Assembly (NCBI RefSeq): GCF_017309185.1 | Contig: NZ_JAEKJZ010000008.1 | Span: 1-64,000 of the forward strand | Source of the DNA: Roseibium aggregatum | GTDB taxonomy: Bacteria; Pseudomonadota; Alphaproteobacteria; Rhizobiales; Stappiaceae | DNA: 64,000 nt | Direction: 5' to 3' | Shown: positions 15,993 through 24,264 of the stretch, piece after piece | How positions within the stretch are numbered: the first letter of the stretch is position 1 | Layout of the letters: each line of letters opens with the position of its first letter | Made by a program: the position numbers and the translations under genes | Notes under the pieces: model-generated | Databases searched by the model: none | What the model saw: only the letters and a program-made list of their open reading frames with translations | Told to the model about the DNA's origin: nothing

Positions 15993-16652
15993 TCACCTGG
16001 AGATTTGTTGCCACGACAGATCCAGGGTTGCCGCTGCGCTGTCAATAATGGAGATGCCCAGGCGCGGCTGCAGTCGATCGGCCAAGTCTGCCGCAGCCAC
16101 ATTCGTGCACATGATCACGACAGCCTCGACATCATTCTGGGCGACATCCTCGATCATTTTCTGGATTGTATCTTCGGGAATTTTTGCGAAGTCATTGCTG
16201 AGATCTCCGCCGTCGTGCCTCCAGCCGCCAATCTCATATCCCATTGCGGCGTAGTTCCGATTGATCTGCATTGCCACGTCCTCCGTGTAGGGAGTGACAA
16301 CTCCGATTCGTTTCGCGCCCAGCGCGGCGAGCTGCCGGTTGATCTCGAGCACGGTGGTGGTCGTCGGCACACCGGTTTCCGCTTCCACGCGGCGCACGAA
16401 AGTCTCATCGTGCTCAATGCCGAGCCAACTGGCCGACGTTCCGCCCCAAACAATTGCCTCGACCTTGGCATCGCAAAGCAGTTTCGCGGCAGCGACCTGC
16501 TTGTCCATGGCAAATTGCGCGAGGGAATCAGCGTCGAGCTTGACGTCCAACACCCCCAGCCGTGTGACATGGACCTGCAAATCGGATCGTTTGACGGCCA
16601 GAGGCTCGAGCACCACGTTCGAAGATGGGATCAGAAGTCCTAGCCGTCTCAT
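15993..16652 (-). CDS. Asp/Glu racemase-superfamily enzyme (maleate isomerase / arylmalonate decarboxylase type)
   Basis: 219 aa, the usual length of this family. It starts RRLGLLIPSSNVVLEP, a hallmark of the maleate isomerase/AMDase branch. The first catalytic-cysteine position falls in WGGTSASWLG, where Gly-Thr-Ser replaces Cys-Thr-Ser. The second Cys is present in VIMCTNVAAADL. A single C-terminal Cys with Gly at the first position is known from arylmalonate decarboxylase, whereas racemases and isomerases keep two. The ATG overlaps the SDR stop (ATGA), so both are co-translated. The substrate is probably a small dicarboxylic acid brought in by the divergent TctCBA transporter (inference). 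Confidence 0.75.
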   Translation of the reverse strand: MRRLGLLIPSSNVVLEPLAVKRSDLQVHVTRLGVLDVKLDADSLAQFAMDKQVAAAKLLCDAKVEAIVWGGTSASWLGIEHDETFVRRVEAETGVPTTTTVLEINRQLAALGAKRIGVVTPYTEDVAMQINRNYAAMGYEIGGWRHDGGDLSNDFAKIPEDTIQKMIEDVAQNDVEAVVIMCTNVAAADLADRLQPRLGISIIDSAAATLDLSWQQISR

Positions 16653-17431
16653 ACGATGGAGGTCCTTGCCGAAATGCCGCCGTCGACCGTAAAGACCGTA
16701 CCCGTCGTATAGCCCGAACGATCGGAGGCCAAAAAGGCCACAAGATCCGAAATTTCTCGGCAGTGAGCCGGGCGACCGAGTGGATAATTCGCGGCCAGTT
16801 CCATGTATCGCTCCGGATCACCGAGGTCTTTTTCGGACCATTTGCGCAGCATGTTATAGATGCGATCCGTGTTCACCGGACCGGGATTGATGCCCACGAC
16901 GCGCATATTGTCGTCCAGGGCATATCCGCCAAGAGCCCGGGTGAATCCCATCAGACTGATATTCCCGGAGGCCCCGGCGATATAGTCGCGGTCCAGCACC
17001 TCGCCGCCGTTGCCGATAATGTTGATGATCACCCCGCCGCCGGCCTCTTTCATCCTGGTGTAGAAGACCCGGCACATGTTGATATAGCCGAAGACCTTCA
17101 GATCAAATCCTTTTCGCCAGGCAGCCTCGTCCACATCCCACAAGTCGCCGCTGGGAATCGCGCCCGCGTTGTTGACCAGGATATCCGTTTTCCGGATGGC
17201 ACTGGCCAGCTTCTCTGCTGCGCCCTCGCCGGTCAGATCGAGTGGATGCAACGTGATGCCGACATCACAGGTCTCGCCGATCCGGGCCTTGAGCGCCTCC
17301 AGCTTGTCGCCGCTGCGCGCGACCAGATGCAGGTTCACCCCTTCCGCGGCGAGTGTTTCTGCAATATGTGCGCCGATACCCATGGAGGCACCGGTGATGA
17401 GCGCGGTTTTTCCGCGGAGCTCCAAATCCAT
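16649..17431 (-). CDS. Short-chain dehydrogenase/reductase with altered catalytic triad
   Basis: 260 aa. A Rossmann start, TGASMGIGAHIAETLA, and the NNAG motif are present, and the C-terminus has the classical TVDGG. The active-site stretch reads IIGNGGEVLDRDYIAGASGN: the Tyr is there, but the usual Lys four residues later is Ala and no Ser stands about 13 residues before the Tyr. Such proteins may bind NAD(P) yet catalyse a different step or act structurally. It lies between the GntR regulator and the racemase-like gene in one unit. Confidence 0.85.
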   Translation of the reverse strand: MDLELRGKTALITGASMGIGAHIAETLAAEGVNLHLVARSGDKLEALKARIGETCDVGITLHPLDLTGEGAAEKLASAIRKTDILVNNAGAIPSGDLWDVDEAAWRKGFDLKVFGYINMCRVFYTRMKEAGGGVIINIIGNGGEVLDRDYIAGASGNISLMGFTRALGGYALDDNMRVVGINPGPVNTDRIYNMLRKWSEKDLGDPERYMELAANYPLGRPAHCREISDLVAFLASDRSGYTTGTVFTVDGGISARTSIV

Positions 17432-17451
17432 ACGGCGGGTTCCTTTGTCTC

Positions 17452-18144
17452 TTAAAGCCGCAAGTCGCGGGCCAGTTGCAACGCGTCGTCGGACAGGATC
17501 ATCACATGTTCCTGCATTGCCTTTTCCGCGATTTCGGGCTGCCGCTCGGCCAGAGCCCTGGCGATCTGCGCATGTTCGGACTGACTGTCTTGCTTGCGGC
17601 CCGGGTGAAACGTGATCTGCCGCCGGTAGGGCGCCAGGCGTTTGTCGACCGCTGTTATCTGATCAATCAGCATGAGGTTGTTGGCGGCCGTCCAAATGGC
17701 TCTGTGAAACACGCCGTTGGCATCGAAATATGCCTTCGCATCGCCGGAGACTGCCAGTTCTTCGCATGTGTCATGCGCGGCTATGATGGCTGCCAATTGC
17801 TCATCCGTTGCACGGGTGGCCGCGAGCTTGGCCGCAAACCCCTCAAGGGCGGAGATGACCTCGAACAATTCGATGATCTGCGCCATGTTGGGACGGCTGA
17901 CCCGCGCTCCCGAACGGGGCTGGATCGTGACCAGATCGATTGCAGCCAGCTTGCGCAAGGCCTCACGGATGGGCGTGCGAGAGGTTGAAAGCCGCTCGGC
18001 CAGCTCCTCTTCGTCCAACCGGTCTCCGGGGCGGTAGAGCCCGTCAATAATGTCCTGCTCGATCTGCAATTCGACGATCGCACTGAGAGTTCGGCCCTTC
18101 TGTTTTGCCAGGCCCTGGGCAACTTCTGATGCTTGTTTGCTCAT
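17452..18144 (-). CDS. GntR-family regulator, FCD (FadR-like) type
   Basis: 230 aa from the ATG at 18144; an upstream ATG at 18183 is possible, but the extra residues look unlike the family. The winged-helix part contains GLYRPGDRLDEEELAERLSTSRTPIREAL, trimmed in meaning to key residues PGDRL, LAERL and SRTPIREAL. The C-terminal FCD sensor domain shows the metal-binding pattern around FHRAIWTAANN and SQSEHAQI. These proteins usually repress a neighbouring catabolic unit and are relieved by a carboxylate. An operator candidate lies at 18211-18220 in the divergent gap. Confidence 0.88.
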   Translation of the reverse strand: MSKQASEVAQGLAKQKGRTLSAIVELQIEQDIIDGLYRPGDRLDEEELAERLSTSRTPIREALRKLAAIDLVTIQPRSGARVSRPNMAQIIELFEVISALEGFAAKLAATRATDEQLAAIIAAHDTCEELAVSGDAKAYFDANGVFHRAIWTAANNLMLIDQITAVDKRLAPYRRQITFHPGRKQDSQSEHAQIARALAERQPEIAEKAMQEHVMILSDDALQLARDLRL

Positions 18145-18210
18145 TTTCTCGGCAGATTTTCCGCGTTCTGCATAATTTTGCATATCTTGCGATAATTGAT
18201 TTTGTATCTC

Positions 18211-18220
18211 TTGTATACTA
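18211..18220. promoter_or_regulatory. Operator candidate TTGTATACTA for the FCD-type GntR
   Basis: TTGTATACTA fits the T.GT..AC.A consensus known for FadR-subgroup GntR operators and has the palindromic core GTATAC. It lies in the divergent gap between the GntR gene and tctC and contains TATACT, a good -10 hexamer for the plus strand. Binding there would block tctC transcription. The same style of site (TTGTCGACAA) occurs upstream of the aldolase/Dpp unit at 55414. Confidence 0.5.
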
Positions 18221-18301
18221 GAGCTACAGATACTGGTCAATTAATTATGCAGCGAGATTGGACACACACCCTCACATTTCCACCTCGAAAGGAGACCTCC
18301 C

Positions 18302-19264
18302 TTGAAATTGATAAAAACACTGGCCTTTGCCGCGATGCTGAACGCCCTCCCGACCCATGGGATGGCGCAGTCTTTTCCTGAAGGCCCGATTACCTGGGTG
18401 GTCAATTGGCCTGCGGGCGGTGGGCAAGACACCACCAGCCGGCTGGTTGCCGAGCGTCTTAGCGGCGTTCTGGGGGTGCCGATCGTCGTCGAGAATTATG
18501 ACGGTGCCGGCGGCCTGACCGGCATGCGGGAACTGGCCGGAGCCGATGCCGATGGCTACACGATAGGGATGCTGGGATCGTCGAGCGTAATCCAGCAATA
18601 CACCACCGATGAACCTGTGATGATGGACCAACTCGAGGTGCTGTCTTTCTTTGGTCCGGATCCTGGCGCGCTGACAGTGGGCGCCGACACACCCTATAAA
18701 ACGCTGGATGAGTATATCGCTGCGGTAAAGGAAGCCCCGGGCGATGTGCCCAACGGAAACGATCCCCCGGGCGGCGCCTCCTATATTTCCGCGGCGATCA
18801 TGGAGTCTGCCCTGGGGCTTGAGCTGAACAAAGTGCCTTATGGAGGCTATGCCCCGACGGTCACGGCACTGTTGGGCGGAGAGGTCGAAAGCGCCACCGT
18901 ACCTGTACCCCAGGTCCTGGAACATGCCGCGGCTGGAGATGTGCGAATTCTGGGCGTCATGGCCGGCTCGCGGCATTTTCTGGCACCCGAGATCCCGACA
19001 TTTGCCGATCAGGGCTATGAGGTTTTCGCGGGAGATTTCCGGGCTGTCGTTGCCCCGGCGGGTCTGCCGGAAGACGTCGCGAAAATACTGTCCGACGCGT
19101 TGGTAGAGGTGCTTTCCTCGGAGGAATTCGTCGCGGCGGCCAATGCGGCAGGTTACATGATCGAACCGCTTGGCGCCGAAGCGGCCAGCGCCCGGATCTC
19201 GGCATTCGATGAGCAGGTCTACCCTGTGCTTCAGGAGGCGGGGCTTGTCACCAACCCCAAATAA
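18302..19264 (+). CDS. tctC: Tripartite tricarboxylate transporter substrate-binding protein TctC
   Basis: 320 aa from a TTG start with AAAGGAG about 8 nt upstream. The signal peptide ends HGMAQS. The Bug-type motifs are present: WVVNWPAGGGQDTTSRLVAERL for the ligand-binding loop (key residues PAGGGQD) and VENYDGAGGLTG. Periplasmic TctC binds carboxylic acids and delivers them to TctAB. The divergent racemase/AMDase-like enzyme and SDR suggest a di- or hydroxycarboxylate substrate. It overlaps tctB by 20 nt. Confidence 0.92.
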   Translation: MKLIKTLAFAAMLNALPTHGMAQSFPEGPITWVVNWPAGGGQDTTSRLVAERLSGVLGVPIVVENYDGAGGLTGMRELAGADADGYTIGMLGSSSVIQQYTTDEPVMMDQLEVLSFFGPDPGALTVGADTPYKTLDEYIAAVKEAPGDVPNGNDPPGGASYISAAIMESALGLELNKVPYGGYAPTVTALLGGEVESATVPVPQVLEHAAAGDVRILGVMAGSRHFLAPEIPTFADQGYEVFAGDFRAVVAPAGLPEDVAKILSDALVEVLSSEEFVAAANAAGYMIEPLGAEAASARISAFDEQVYPVLQEAGLVTNPK

Positions 19265-19745
19265 AGATCAGCAACCCGACCCGCGTGAGAGCCTTAACGA
19301 TCTTATTGCGGGCGGGCTGTGCCTCATCCTGTCGTTCGGCTTGGCAATTTATCATACCGCCCAGGCCGGGCGCCTGCATGAAGATTTCGGACGCGACCCC
19401 GGCCCCGCCTTTTTGCCGGTCATATTGTTGATTGCCCTGGGGCTCTCCGGGGTGGCGCTTACACTACGGGGCGGACTCGGGATGTGGCGCCGGCGCCCGC
19501 CTGAAATGGCTGCTTCGCTCTTCTCGCTCTGGCCCGCCGCAGCGGCCATTGCCATTCTCGTTACATTCCTGCCGCTGCGCGCGTTGTTCGGAGCCGCCAC
19601 TGCGCTGATCGTCATCGGCGCGGCCCTGGCTCTTCTCGCGGGCCGAACAGAAACCTCCAGGTGGCCAGTCACCGCTGCGACAGGCGCCCTTGTCGGGCTG
19701 GGGCTTTTCGGCGTGTTTCGCTTCGGGCTCTCGGTACCGCTATGA
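19245..19745 (+). CDS. tctB: Tripartite tricarboxylate transporter small membrane protein TctB
   Basis: 166 aa. The TTG at 19245 was chosen because AGGAGG lies 6 nt upstream (19233-19238), inside the end of tctC. An ATG further upstream would give an implausible arginine-rich extension. Four hydrophobic segments are visible (LIAGGLCLILSFGLAIY, FLPVILLIALGLSGVAL, SLWPAAAAIAILVTFLPL and TALIVIGAALALLAG), as expected for TctB. The sequence GRDPGPAFLP is typical of the family. It ends overlapping the tctA start (ATGA). Confidence 0.85.
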   Translation: MSPTPNKDQQPDPRESLNDLIAGGLCLILSFGLAIYHTAQAGRLHEDFGRDPGPAFLPVILLIALGLSGVALTLRGGLGMWRRRPPEMAASLFSLWPAAAAIAILVTFLPLRALFGAATALIVIGAALALLAGRTETSRWPVTAATGALVGLGLFGVFRFGLSVPL

Positions 19746-21256
19746 TCCACGATCTCTTCACGACAATCCTCGCAGATCTGTTCAACCCGTACAGTCTGTT
19801 CCTGGCACTGACCGGGGTTGTCCTCGGGCTCGTCTTCGGGGCTTTGCCGGGCGTAAGCTCGACCATGGCATTGGCCGTTATGCTCCCCTTCACCTACGGG
19901 ATGGAAACCCCGGCGGCGATGACCCTCATGCTCGCGGTGTTTTTCTCCAGCGTCTATGCCGGATCCGTCTCCGCCATTCTGCTGAATATTCCCGGAACAC
20001 CCGGCGCGATGATCACCTTGCTGGACGGGCACAGCATGGCGCGCAAAGGCAAAGCCGCCGAGGCCATGGCCTATGCGCTGATTGCTTCAATTTTCGGCGG
20101 CATCATCGGATGGGTAATCCTCGTGCTGCTGGCGCCGGTGATAGCCAATTACGCGCTCAAATTCGGTTCGGCCGAATATGCAGCGGTCGTGTTCTTCGGC
20201 TTGGCGCTGGTGGCTTATGCATCGTCGGGCGACACACTTCGCGGGCTCGCCGCCGGAGCAATCGGACTTATCGTCGGCCTGGTCGGACGAGACAAGATTA
20301 CCGATGTGCCTCGGTTCACCTTCGGAACTGCGGATTTGCAGGGTGGAATCGATATCATTCCACTTGCGATCGGGCTCTTTGGTATCGCCGAGGTCCTGTC
20401 GTTGCTGACCCGGTCTGACGACGACGCGAGCCAGGTTCCCGAAAGCCCGGCGCGAACCTGGCCCAAATGGACGGCGCTCAGGCAAGAGTTTCCGACGGCG
20501 CTGCGGGGTTCCGTCATTGGCACGTTTGTGGGAGCTATTCCCGCAGCGGGCTCGGCGATCGCAGTGGCGCTTGCCTATGCTTGCGAAAAGCGCCTGTCGA
20601 AAAAACCCGAGACATTCGGCACCGGTATTCCGCGCGGTATTGTGGCCCCGGAAGCTGCGAACAATGCCTGTGTCGGCGGCGCCCTGATCCCGATGATGAC
20701 ACTGGGGATCCCGGGCGACAGCATAACGGCGGTCTTGATCGGCGTCCTGTTGCTGCATGGCTTGCGGCCAGGACCGGGCCTTTTTGAAAACCAGCCAGAC
20801 CTGATTATCACCATCTATGGCGCTCTGTTTGTCGCGATCCTACTGACGGCCCTCGTTGCCGGCGCCATCGGCATTCCGGTCTATCGCAAGATTTTGGCAA
20901 TCCCTCAGAGACTATTGACCGCGGGCGTACTGATCCTGTGCCTTCTGGGCGCCTTTTCCGTGCGCAACGCGGCTATTGACGTGTGGGTGGCGATTTTCTT
21001 CGGTGCGGTTGGCTTCAGCTTCATCAGGTTGAACATCCCGGTGTTGCCGTTGGCGTTCGGCGCGGTGCTTGGCCCGCTTCTGGAGGAAAATCTGCGTCGC
21101 ACGCTGCTCATTCATCGGGATATCTCTGTCTTTTTCGATCGTCCGATTTCCTGTGTGCTGATTATGGTCTCGCTCGCAATTCTGGTCTTGCCGGCGTTGT
21201 TTTCCCTGATCTCGAAATTGCGGACCGTGCGGCAGAAGACTTCGTCAGGCGTGTAA
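19742..21256 (+). CDS. tctA: Tripartite tricarboxylate transporter large permease TctA
   Basis: 504 aa from the ATG that overlaps the tctB stop. Family motifs are present: GLVFGALPGVSSTMALAVMLP, YAGSVSAILLNIPGTPGA, and the second-half PEAANNACVGGALIPMMTLGIPGD (key residues PEAANNA and LGIPG). About eleven hydrophobic helices span the protein. It is the ion-coupled transport channel, working with TctB and the binding protein TctC. The operon ends at a hairpin facing the convergent ABC permease gene. Confidence 0.95.
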   Translation: MIHDLFTTILADLFNPYSLFLALTGVVLGLVFGALPGVSSTMALAVMLPFTYGMETPAAMTLMLAVFFSSVYAGSVSAILLNIPGTPGAMITLLDGHSMARKGKAAEAMAYALIASIFGGIIGWVILVLLAPVIANYALKFGSAEYAAVVFFGLALVAYASSGDTLRGLAAGAIGLIVGLVGRDKITDVPRFTFGTADLQGGIDIIPLAIGLFGIAEVLSLLTRSDDDASQVPESPARTWPKWTALRQEFPTALRGSVIGTFVGAIPAAGSAIAVALAYACEKRLSKKPETFGTGIPRGIVAPEAANNACVGGALIPMMTLGIPGDSITAVLIGVLLLHGLRPGPGLFENQPDLIITIYGALFVAILLTALVAGAIGIPVYRKILAIPQRLLTAGVLILCLLGAFSVRNAAIDVWVAIFFGAVGFSFIRLNIPVLPLAFGAVLGPLLEENLRRTLLIHRDISVFFDRPISCVLIMVSLAILVLPALFSLISKLRTVRQKTSSGV

Positions 21257-21362
21257 CGACGAAACGATCCGTTGGAATTAAACCAGCCTTGAATTCCAAG
21301 GTCCCGAAGACCAAAGGAACAAAGCGGCTCGTGCCTGGCTGGACCTATCCTGGATCAAACAC

Positions 21363-21389
21363 CTAGGGTCTGTGGGGAACGGACCCTAG
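21363..21389. terminator. Hairpin between convergent tctA and ABC permease gene
   Basis: CTAGGGTC (21363-21370) pairs with GACCCTAG (21382-21389). The stem extends inward by one G-T wobble and two more pairs, leaving a 5-nt loop. It lies 107 nt after the tctA stop and covers the stop codon of the convergent permease gene. It probably serves as a shared terminator, although no long T-run is present on either strand. Confidence 0.5.
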
Positions 21390-22153
21390 TGCGGGGAGCG
21401 GACCGCCCAGCCGGCGAAGATCTTCTCGAGACCGACGACAACGTAGTAAAGGACGATGCCGAGCACCGCCAGGGCAATCAGGACCGCGAACATGAGCGGG
21501 TAGTCGGAGTTGATCTTGCCGCTGTCGAACAGCGCCCCCAGGCCGCGGCCATGCGGGCTGACGATCTCCATCAGGTTGGTTCCGATGAAGGCCAGCGTGA
21601 CGGAAACCTTCAATGCCCCGAAGAACTCGGGCAATGTTTTCGGCAGGGCGATCTTCCAGAAGATCGTGGTTTGCGAGGCGCCCAGGGACCTGAGGATATC
21701 GCGGTATTCAGGCTCCAGTGTGGACAGACCGATCGACACGGAAACGGCGATCGGGAAGAAGGAAATCATGAAGGCGATCAGGATCGTGTTGAAGTCATGC
21801 ATGCCGACGAACATGAGCGCCACGATGGGAACGACCGTCGCCTTTGGAATGGCGTTGAAGCCGACCAGAAGGGGATAGAGCGCTTCGCGCATGGTGCGCG
21901 AGAAGCCCATGATCATGCCGAAGGCCATGCCGACGATCACGGCCAGCAACAGGCCGACGACCGTGCGCCACAACGTCTGCCAGCCCATCACGAGGAACAA
22001 TTGCCAGTAGCGCGTATAGGCGGGCCAAAGGTCGCTGGGAGACGCCATCTTGTAGTTGGGCCAGCCGTTGAGCCAGACCAGTGCCTCCCAGAGGGCCAGA
22101 AACACCAGCATTGCGATAAACGGAACGGCCACGTTGCGCAGTCGTCGCATCAT
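21386..22153 (-). CDS. ABC transporter permease, SsuC/TauC/ThiX type
   Basis: 255 aa with about six membrane helices. It has the EAA-type cytoplasmic loop of this family (RDILRSLGASQTTIFWKIALPKTLPEFF, key residues LGAS...F.....P..LP). Together with the ATPase and binding protein it forms an importer of the nitrate/sulfonate/taurine/pyrimidine class. Its start overlaps the ATPase stop by 4 nt. A decayed paralogue with an internal deletion lies at 3899-4030. Confidence 0.9.
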   Translation of the reverse strand: MMRRLRNVAVPFIAMLVFLALWEALVWLNGWPNYKMASPSDLWPAYTRYWQLFLVMGWQTLWRTVVGLLLAVIVGMAFGMIMGFSRTMREALYPLLVGFNAIPKATVVPIVALMFVGMHDFNTILIAFMISFFPIAVSVSIGLSTLEPEYRDILRSLGASQTTIFWKIALPKTLPEFFGALKVSVTLAFIGTNLMEIVSPHGRGLGALFDSGKINSDYPLMFAVLIALAVLGIVLYYVVVGLEKIFAGWAVRSPH

Positions 22154-22944
22154 GACGCAGCCTCCTCCGGAACGCGGCCCTGGGCGATCTCGATCTGGTG
22201 CCGCAGGATCGACAGCCGTTCGGCCGCTTCCGCGGTGTAAAGGTCTTCCAGGTTTGCGGGCGCCGAACGGTCGATGTTCATGACATATTGCGTGCGCGCG
22301 GGACGTCCGGACAGCACAATGACCTGGTCGCCCAGAAAGATGGATTCGCGGAGATCGTGGGTGATCAACACCCCCGTGAAGGGCTCTTTCGCCTTCAGGT
22401 CATGCATGGTCTGCCAAAGGTCCTCGCGCGTGAAGGCGTCCAGCGCCCCGAAGGGCTCGTCCAGGATCAGAACCTCGGGCTGGTGCACCAGCGCCCGGCA
22501 CAGGGACGCGCGCTGGCGCATGCCGCCCGACAACTCCGACGGCCGCTTGTCCTCGAACCCCTCCAGGCCGACAAGGGACAGAAGATGGCGCGCGCGGTCG
22601 ACAGCGGCCTTGCCCTTCAGACCGTTGGGGACGATTTCCAGGGGCAGCATGACGTTCTTCAGGATTGTCCGCCATTCGAGCAGCACCGGGTTCTGAAACG
22701 CCATTCCGACGGTCGACCTCGGCCCGCGCACCTGTTTGCCGTGGAGCCAGACCTCGCCTTCGTCGGGACGCATCAGGCCGGCGATGAGCCGGGTCAAGGT
22801 CGACTTGCCGCAGCCGGAGGGGCCGACGACGGCGCAGAAGCCGCCTTCTTCGACGGAAACCTCGAGACCGTCCAGAACTGGCAATGGGCCAGCCGCCGTC
22901 GCGTAGGCATGGCGCACGCCTTTTATTTCAATCAGTGCTGTCAT
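22150..22944 (-). CDS. ABC transporter ATP-binding protein, SsuB/TauB type
   Basis: 264 aa. Walker A is VGPSGCGKST, the signature is LSGGMRQR, Walker B is VLILDEPFGALD and the H-loop is LITHD. It energises the importer formed with the permease downstream, which it overlaps by 4 nt. The family transports sulfonates, taurine or thiamine precursors. A short hairpin separates it from the binding-protein gene. Confidence 0.93.
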   Translation of the reverse strand: MTALIEIKGVRHAYATAAGPLPVLDGLEVSVEEGGFCAVVGPSGCGKSTLTRLIAGLMRPDEGEVWLHGKQVRGPRSTVGMAFQNPVLLEWRTILKNVMLPLEIVPNGLKGKAAVDRARHLLSLVGLEGFEDKRPSELSGGMRQRASLCRALVHQPEVLILDEPFGALDAFTREDLWQTMHDLKAKEPFTGVLITHDLRESIFLGDQVIVLSGRPARTQYVMNIDRSAPANLEDLYTAEAAERLSILRHQIEIAQGRVPEEAAS

Positions 22945-22960
22945 GACACCCTTGATGGTG

Positions 22961-22981
22961 GTGGGGGCAGCTCGCCCCCAC
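22961..22981 (-). other. Intercistronic hairpin after the binding-protein gene
   Basis: GTGGGGGC (22961-22968) and GCCCCCAC (22974-22981) form a perfect 8-bp stem with a 5-nt loop, 7 nt after the stop of the substrate-binding protein and 16 nt before the ATPase start. Such hairpins often protect the upstream message so that the binding protein is made in excess over the membrane parts. No T-run follows. Confidence 0.55.
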
Positions 22982-22988
22982 GGCCTTA

Positions 22989-23999
22989 TTATTTCAGGGG
23001 AAATCCGCCCTCAGGCAGATAGGCGTCCGTGAAATAGAGGCTGGCGTCCGGATCGTTCTGGAAGTCATAGACCAGGCCGATCTGCTCGATGGCGCTGGCC
23101 ATGCGGTCCGCATCGATGCCGCCCATGCCGTTCGCCATCGTGTAATCCGTGACGACATTGGCGTCGATCGACAGTTCCAGACGGCGCTGCTCAAGCGCCG
23201 CGTCGGCTGCCGGGTTGCGCTTGACGAGGGACGGAATGACGGCCGCCGGATCGGCAATCGCGTCTTTCCAGCCCATGGCGACGGCTTCCAGGAAGCCCTT
23301 GACGACTTCCGGGTTCTTGGCGGCGTAGTCCGTGTTGACGATCACGGCGTTGCCGTAAAGGTCGAGCCCGTGGTCTGCCATCAGGATGGTGGAAATATCC
23401 TCTTCCGGGACGCCCAGGCGAACAAGGTTCAGATAAGAGCTGAAGGAGTAGCCGGTAACGGAAGCGACATTGCCCTCGGCCAGCATCGGCTCACGGGTCG
23501 GGAACCCGACCGGCTCGACCTTGATGTCGTCCATGTTGATGTCGTTTTCGGCGGCGAAAATCGGAAACTGCGCCCACGCGCCGTCCGGCGGCGGTGCGCC
23601 CAGAACCTTGCCGGCGAGGTCGCCCGGACCTTCGACACCGAGAGACTTGCGGCCGATGACCGCGAAGGGCGGCTTGTCGTAGACCATCATGGCCGCGATC
23701 ACGGGCGCGCCCGGGTTCTGATCCAGGAACTTGATCAGGCTGTTGATGTCGGCGAAGCCGACGGGAAACGCGCCGGTCGCCACTTTCGGAATGGCGTCCA
23801 GGGAGCCGGATCCGGCGGTGATTTCGACGTTCAGGCCCTTTGCGTCAAAGTGGCCGTTGTCGATCGCAGCAAAATACGGAGCGGCGGGACCTTCAAATTT
23901 CCAGTCCAGCGCAAAGGAAACATCCGTCTTGTCGCTCGCAGCCGCAGCCGTCGCTCCGAAAGCCACGAGTGCCGCCGCAACGATCTTGCCGTAAAACAT
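22989..23999 (-). CDS. ABC transporter substrate-binding protein, NMT1/THI5-like
   Basis: 336 aa from the ATG at 23999, which has GGAGG 5 nt upstream; an ORF start 21 nt earlier lacks one. The signal peptide ends in AAAAS. The mature part shows the NMT1-like pattern: FALDWKFEGPAAPYFAAIDNG, then GLNVEITAGSGS and VGFADINSLIKF. These proteins bind pyrimidine precursors of thiamine, sulfonates, taurine or other aromatics. I cannot narrow the ligand. It is the first gene of the importer operon. Confidence 0.88.
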   Translation of the reverse strand: MFYGKIVAAALVAFGATAAAASDKTDVSFALDWKFEGPAAPYFAAIDNGHFDAKGLNVEITAGSGSLDAIPKVATGAFPVGFADINSLIKFLDQNPGAPVIAAMMVYDKPPFAVIGRKSLGVEGPGDLAGKVLGAPPPDGAWAQFPIFAAENDINMDDIKVEPVGFPTREPMLAEGNVASVTGYSFSSYLNLVRLGVPEEDISTILMADHGLDLYGNAVIVNTDYAAKNPEVVKGFLEAVAMGWKDAIADPAAVIPSLVKRNPAADAALEQRRLELSIDANVVTDYTMANGMGGIDADRMASAIEQIGLVYDFQNDPDASLYFTDAYLPEGGFPLK

Positions 24000-24264
24000 A
24001 TAAACCTCCAGTCGCCTCATCGGCGCAGCCTATCCGCCGCGCTCATTCTCAGTTGCACAAGCATGGCACGTTAGTGAGCGAATCCACTTTTTGCAAATCT
24101 TTTTGGCAGGTATACTTTTTGTGCATGTCCTTGGGGAAAGGCACGTCTGCACCAGTCAACTCCGTCAAACGCACGTTGGCGGTCGATGCACCGCGAAGGG
24201 TGGTCGTCTTACAAACCGAGAGCCTGGCAACAGACGGGTTCCGCGCGAACGGCCAGACCGAACC

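Noticed and set aside
24103..24122. Second HxlR site (GTATAC...GTGCAT) upstream of the ABC importer
   Set aside because: It shares only GTGCAT with the operator at 24643-24664 and lacks the symmetric arms.
24000..24264. Thiamine riboswitch upstream of the NMT1/THI5-like importer
   Set aside because: I looked for the CTGAGA/ACC-TGATC elements on the minus strand and saw none in order; the ligand may not be a thiamine precursor.
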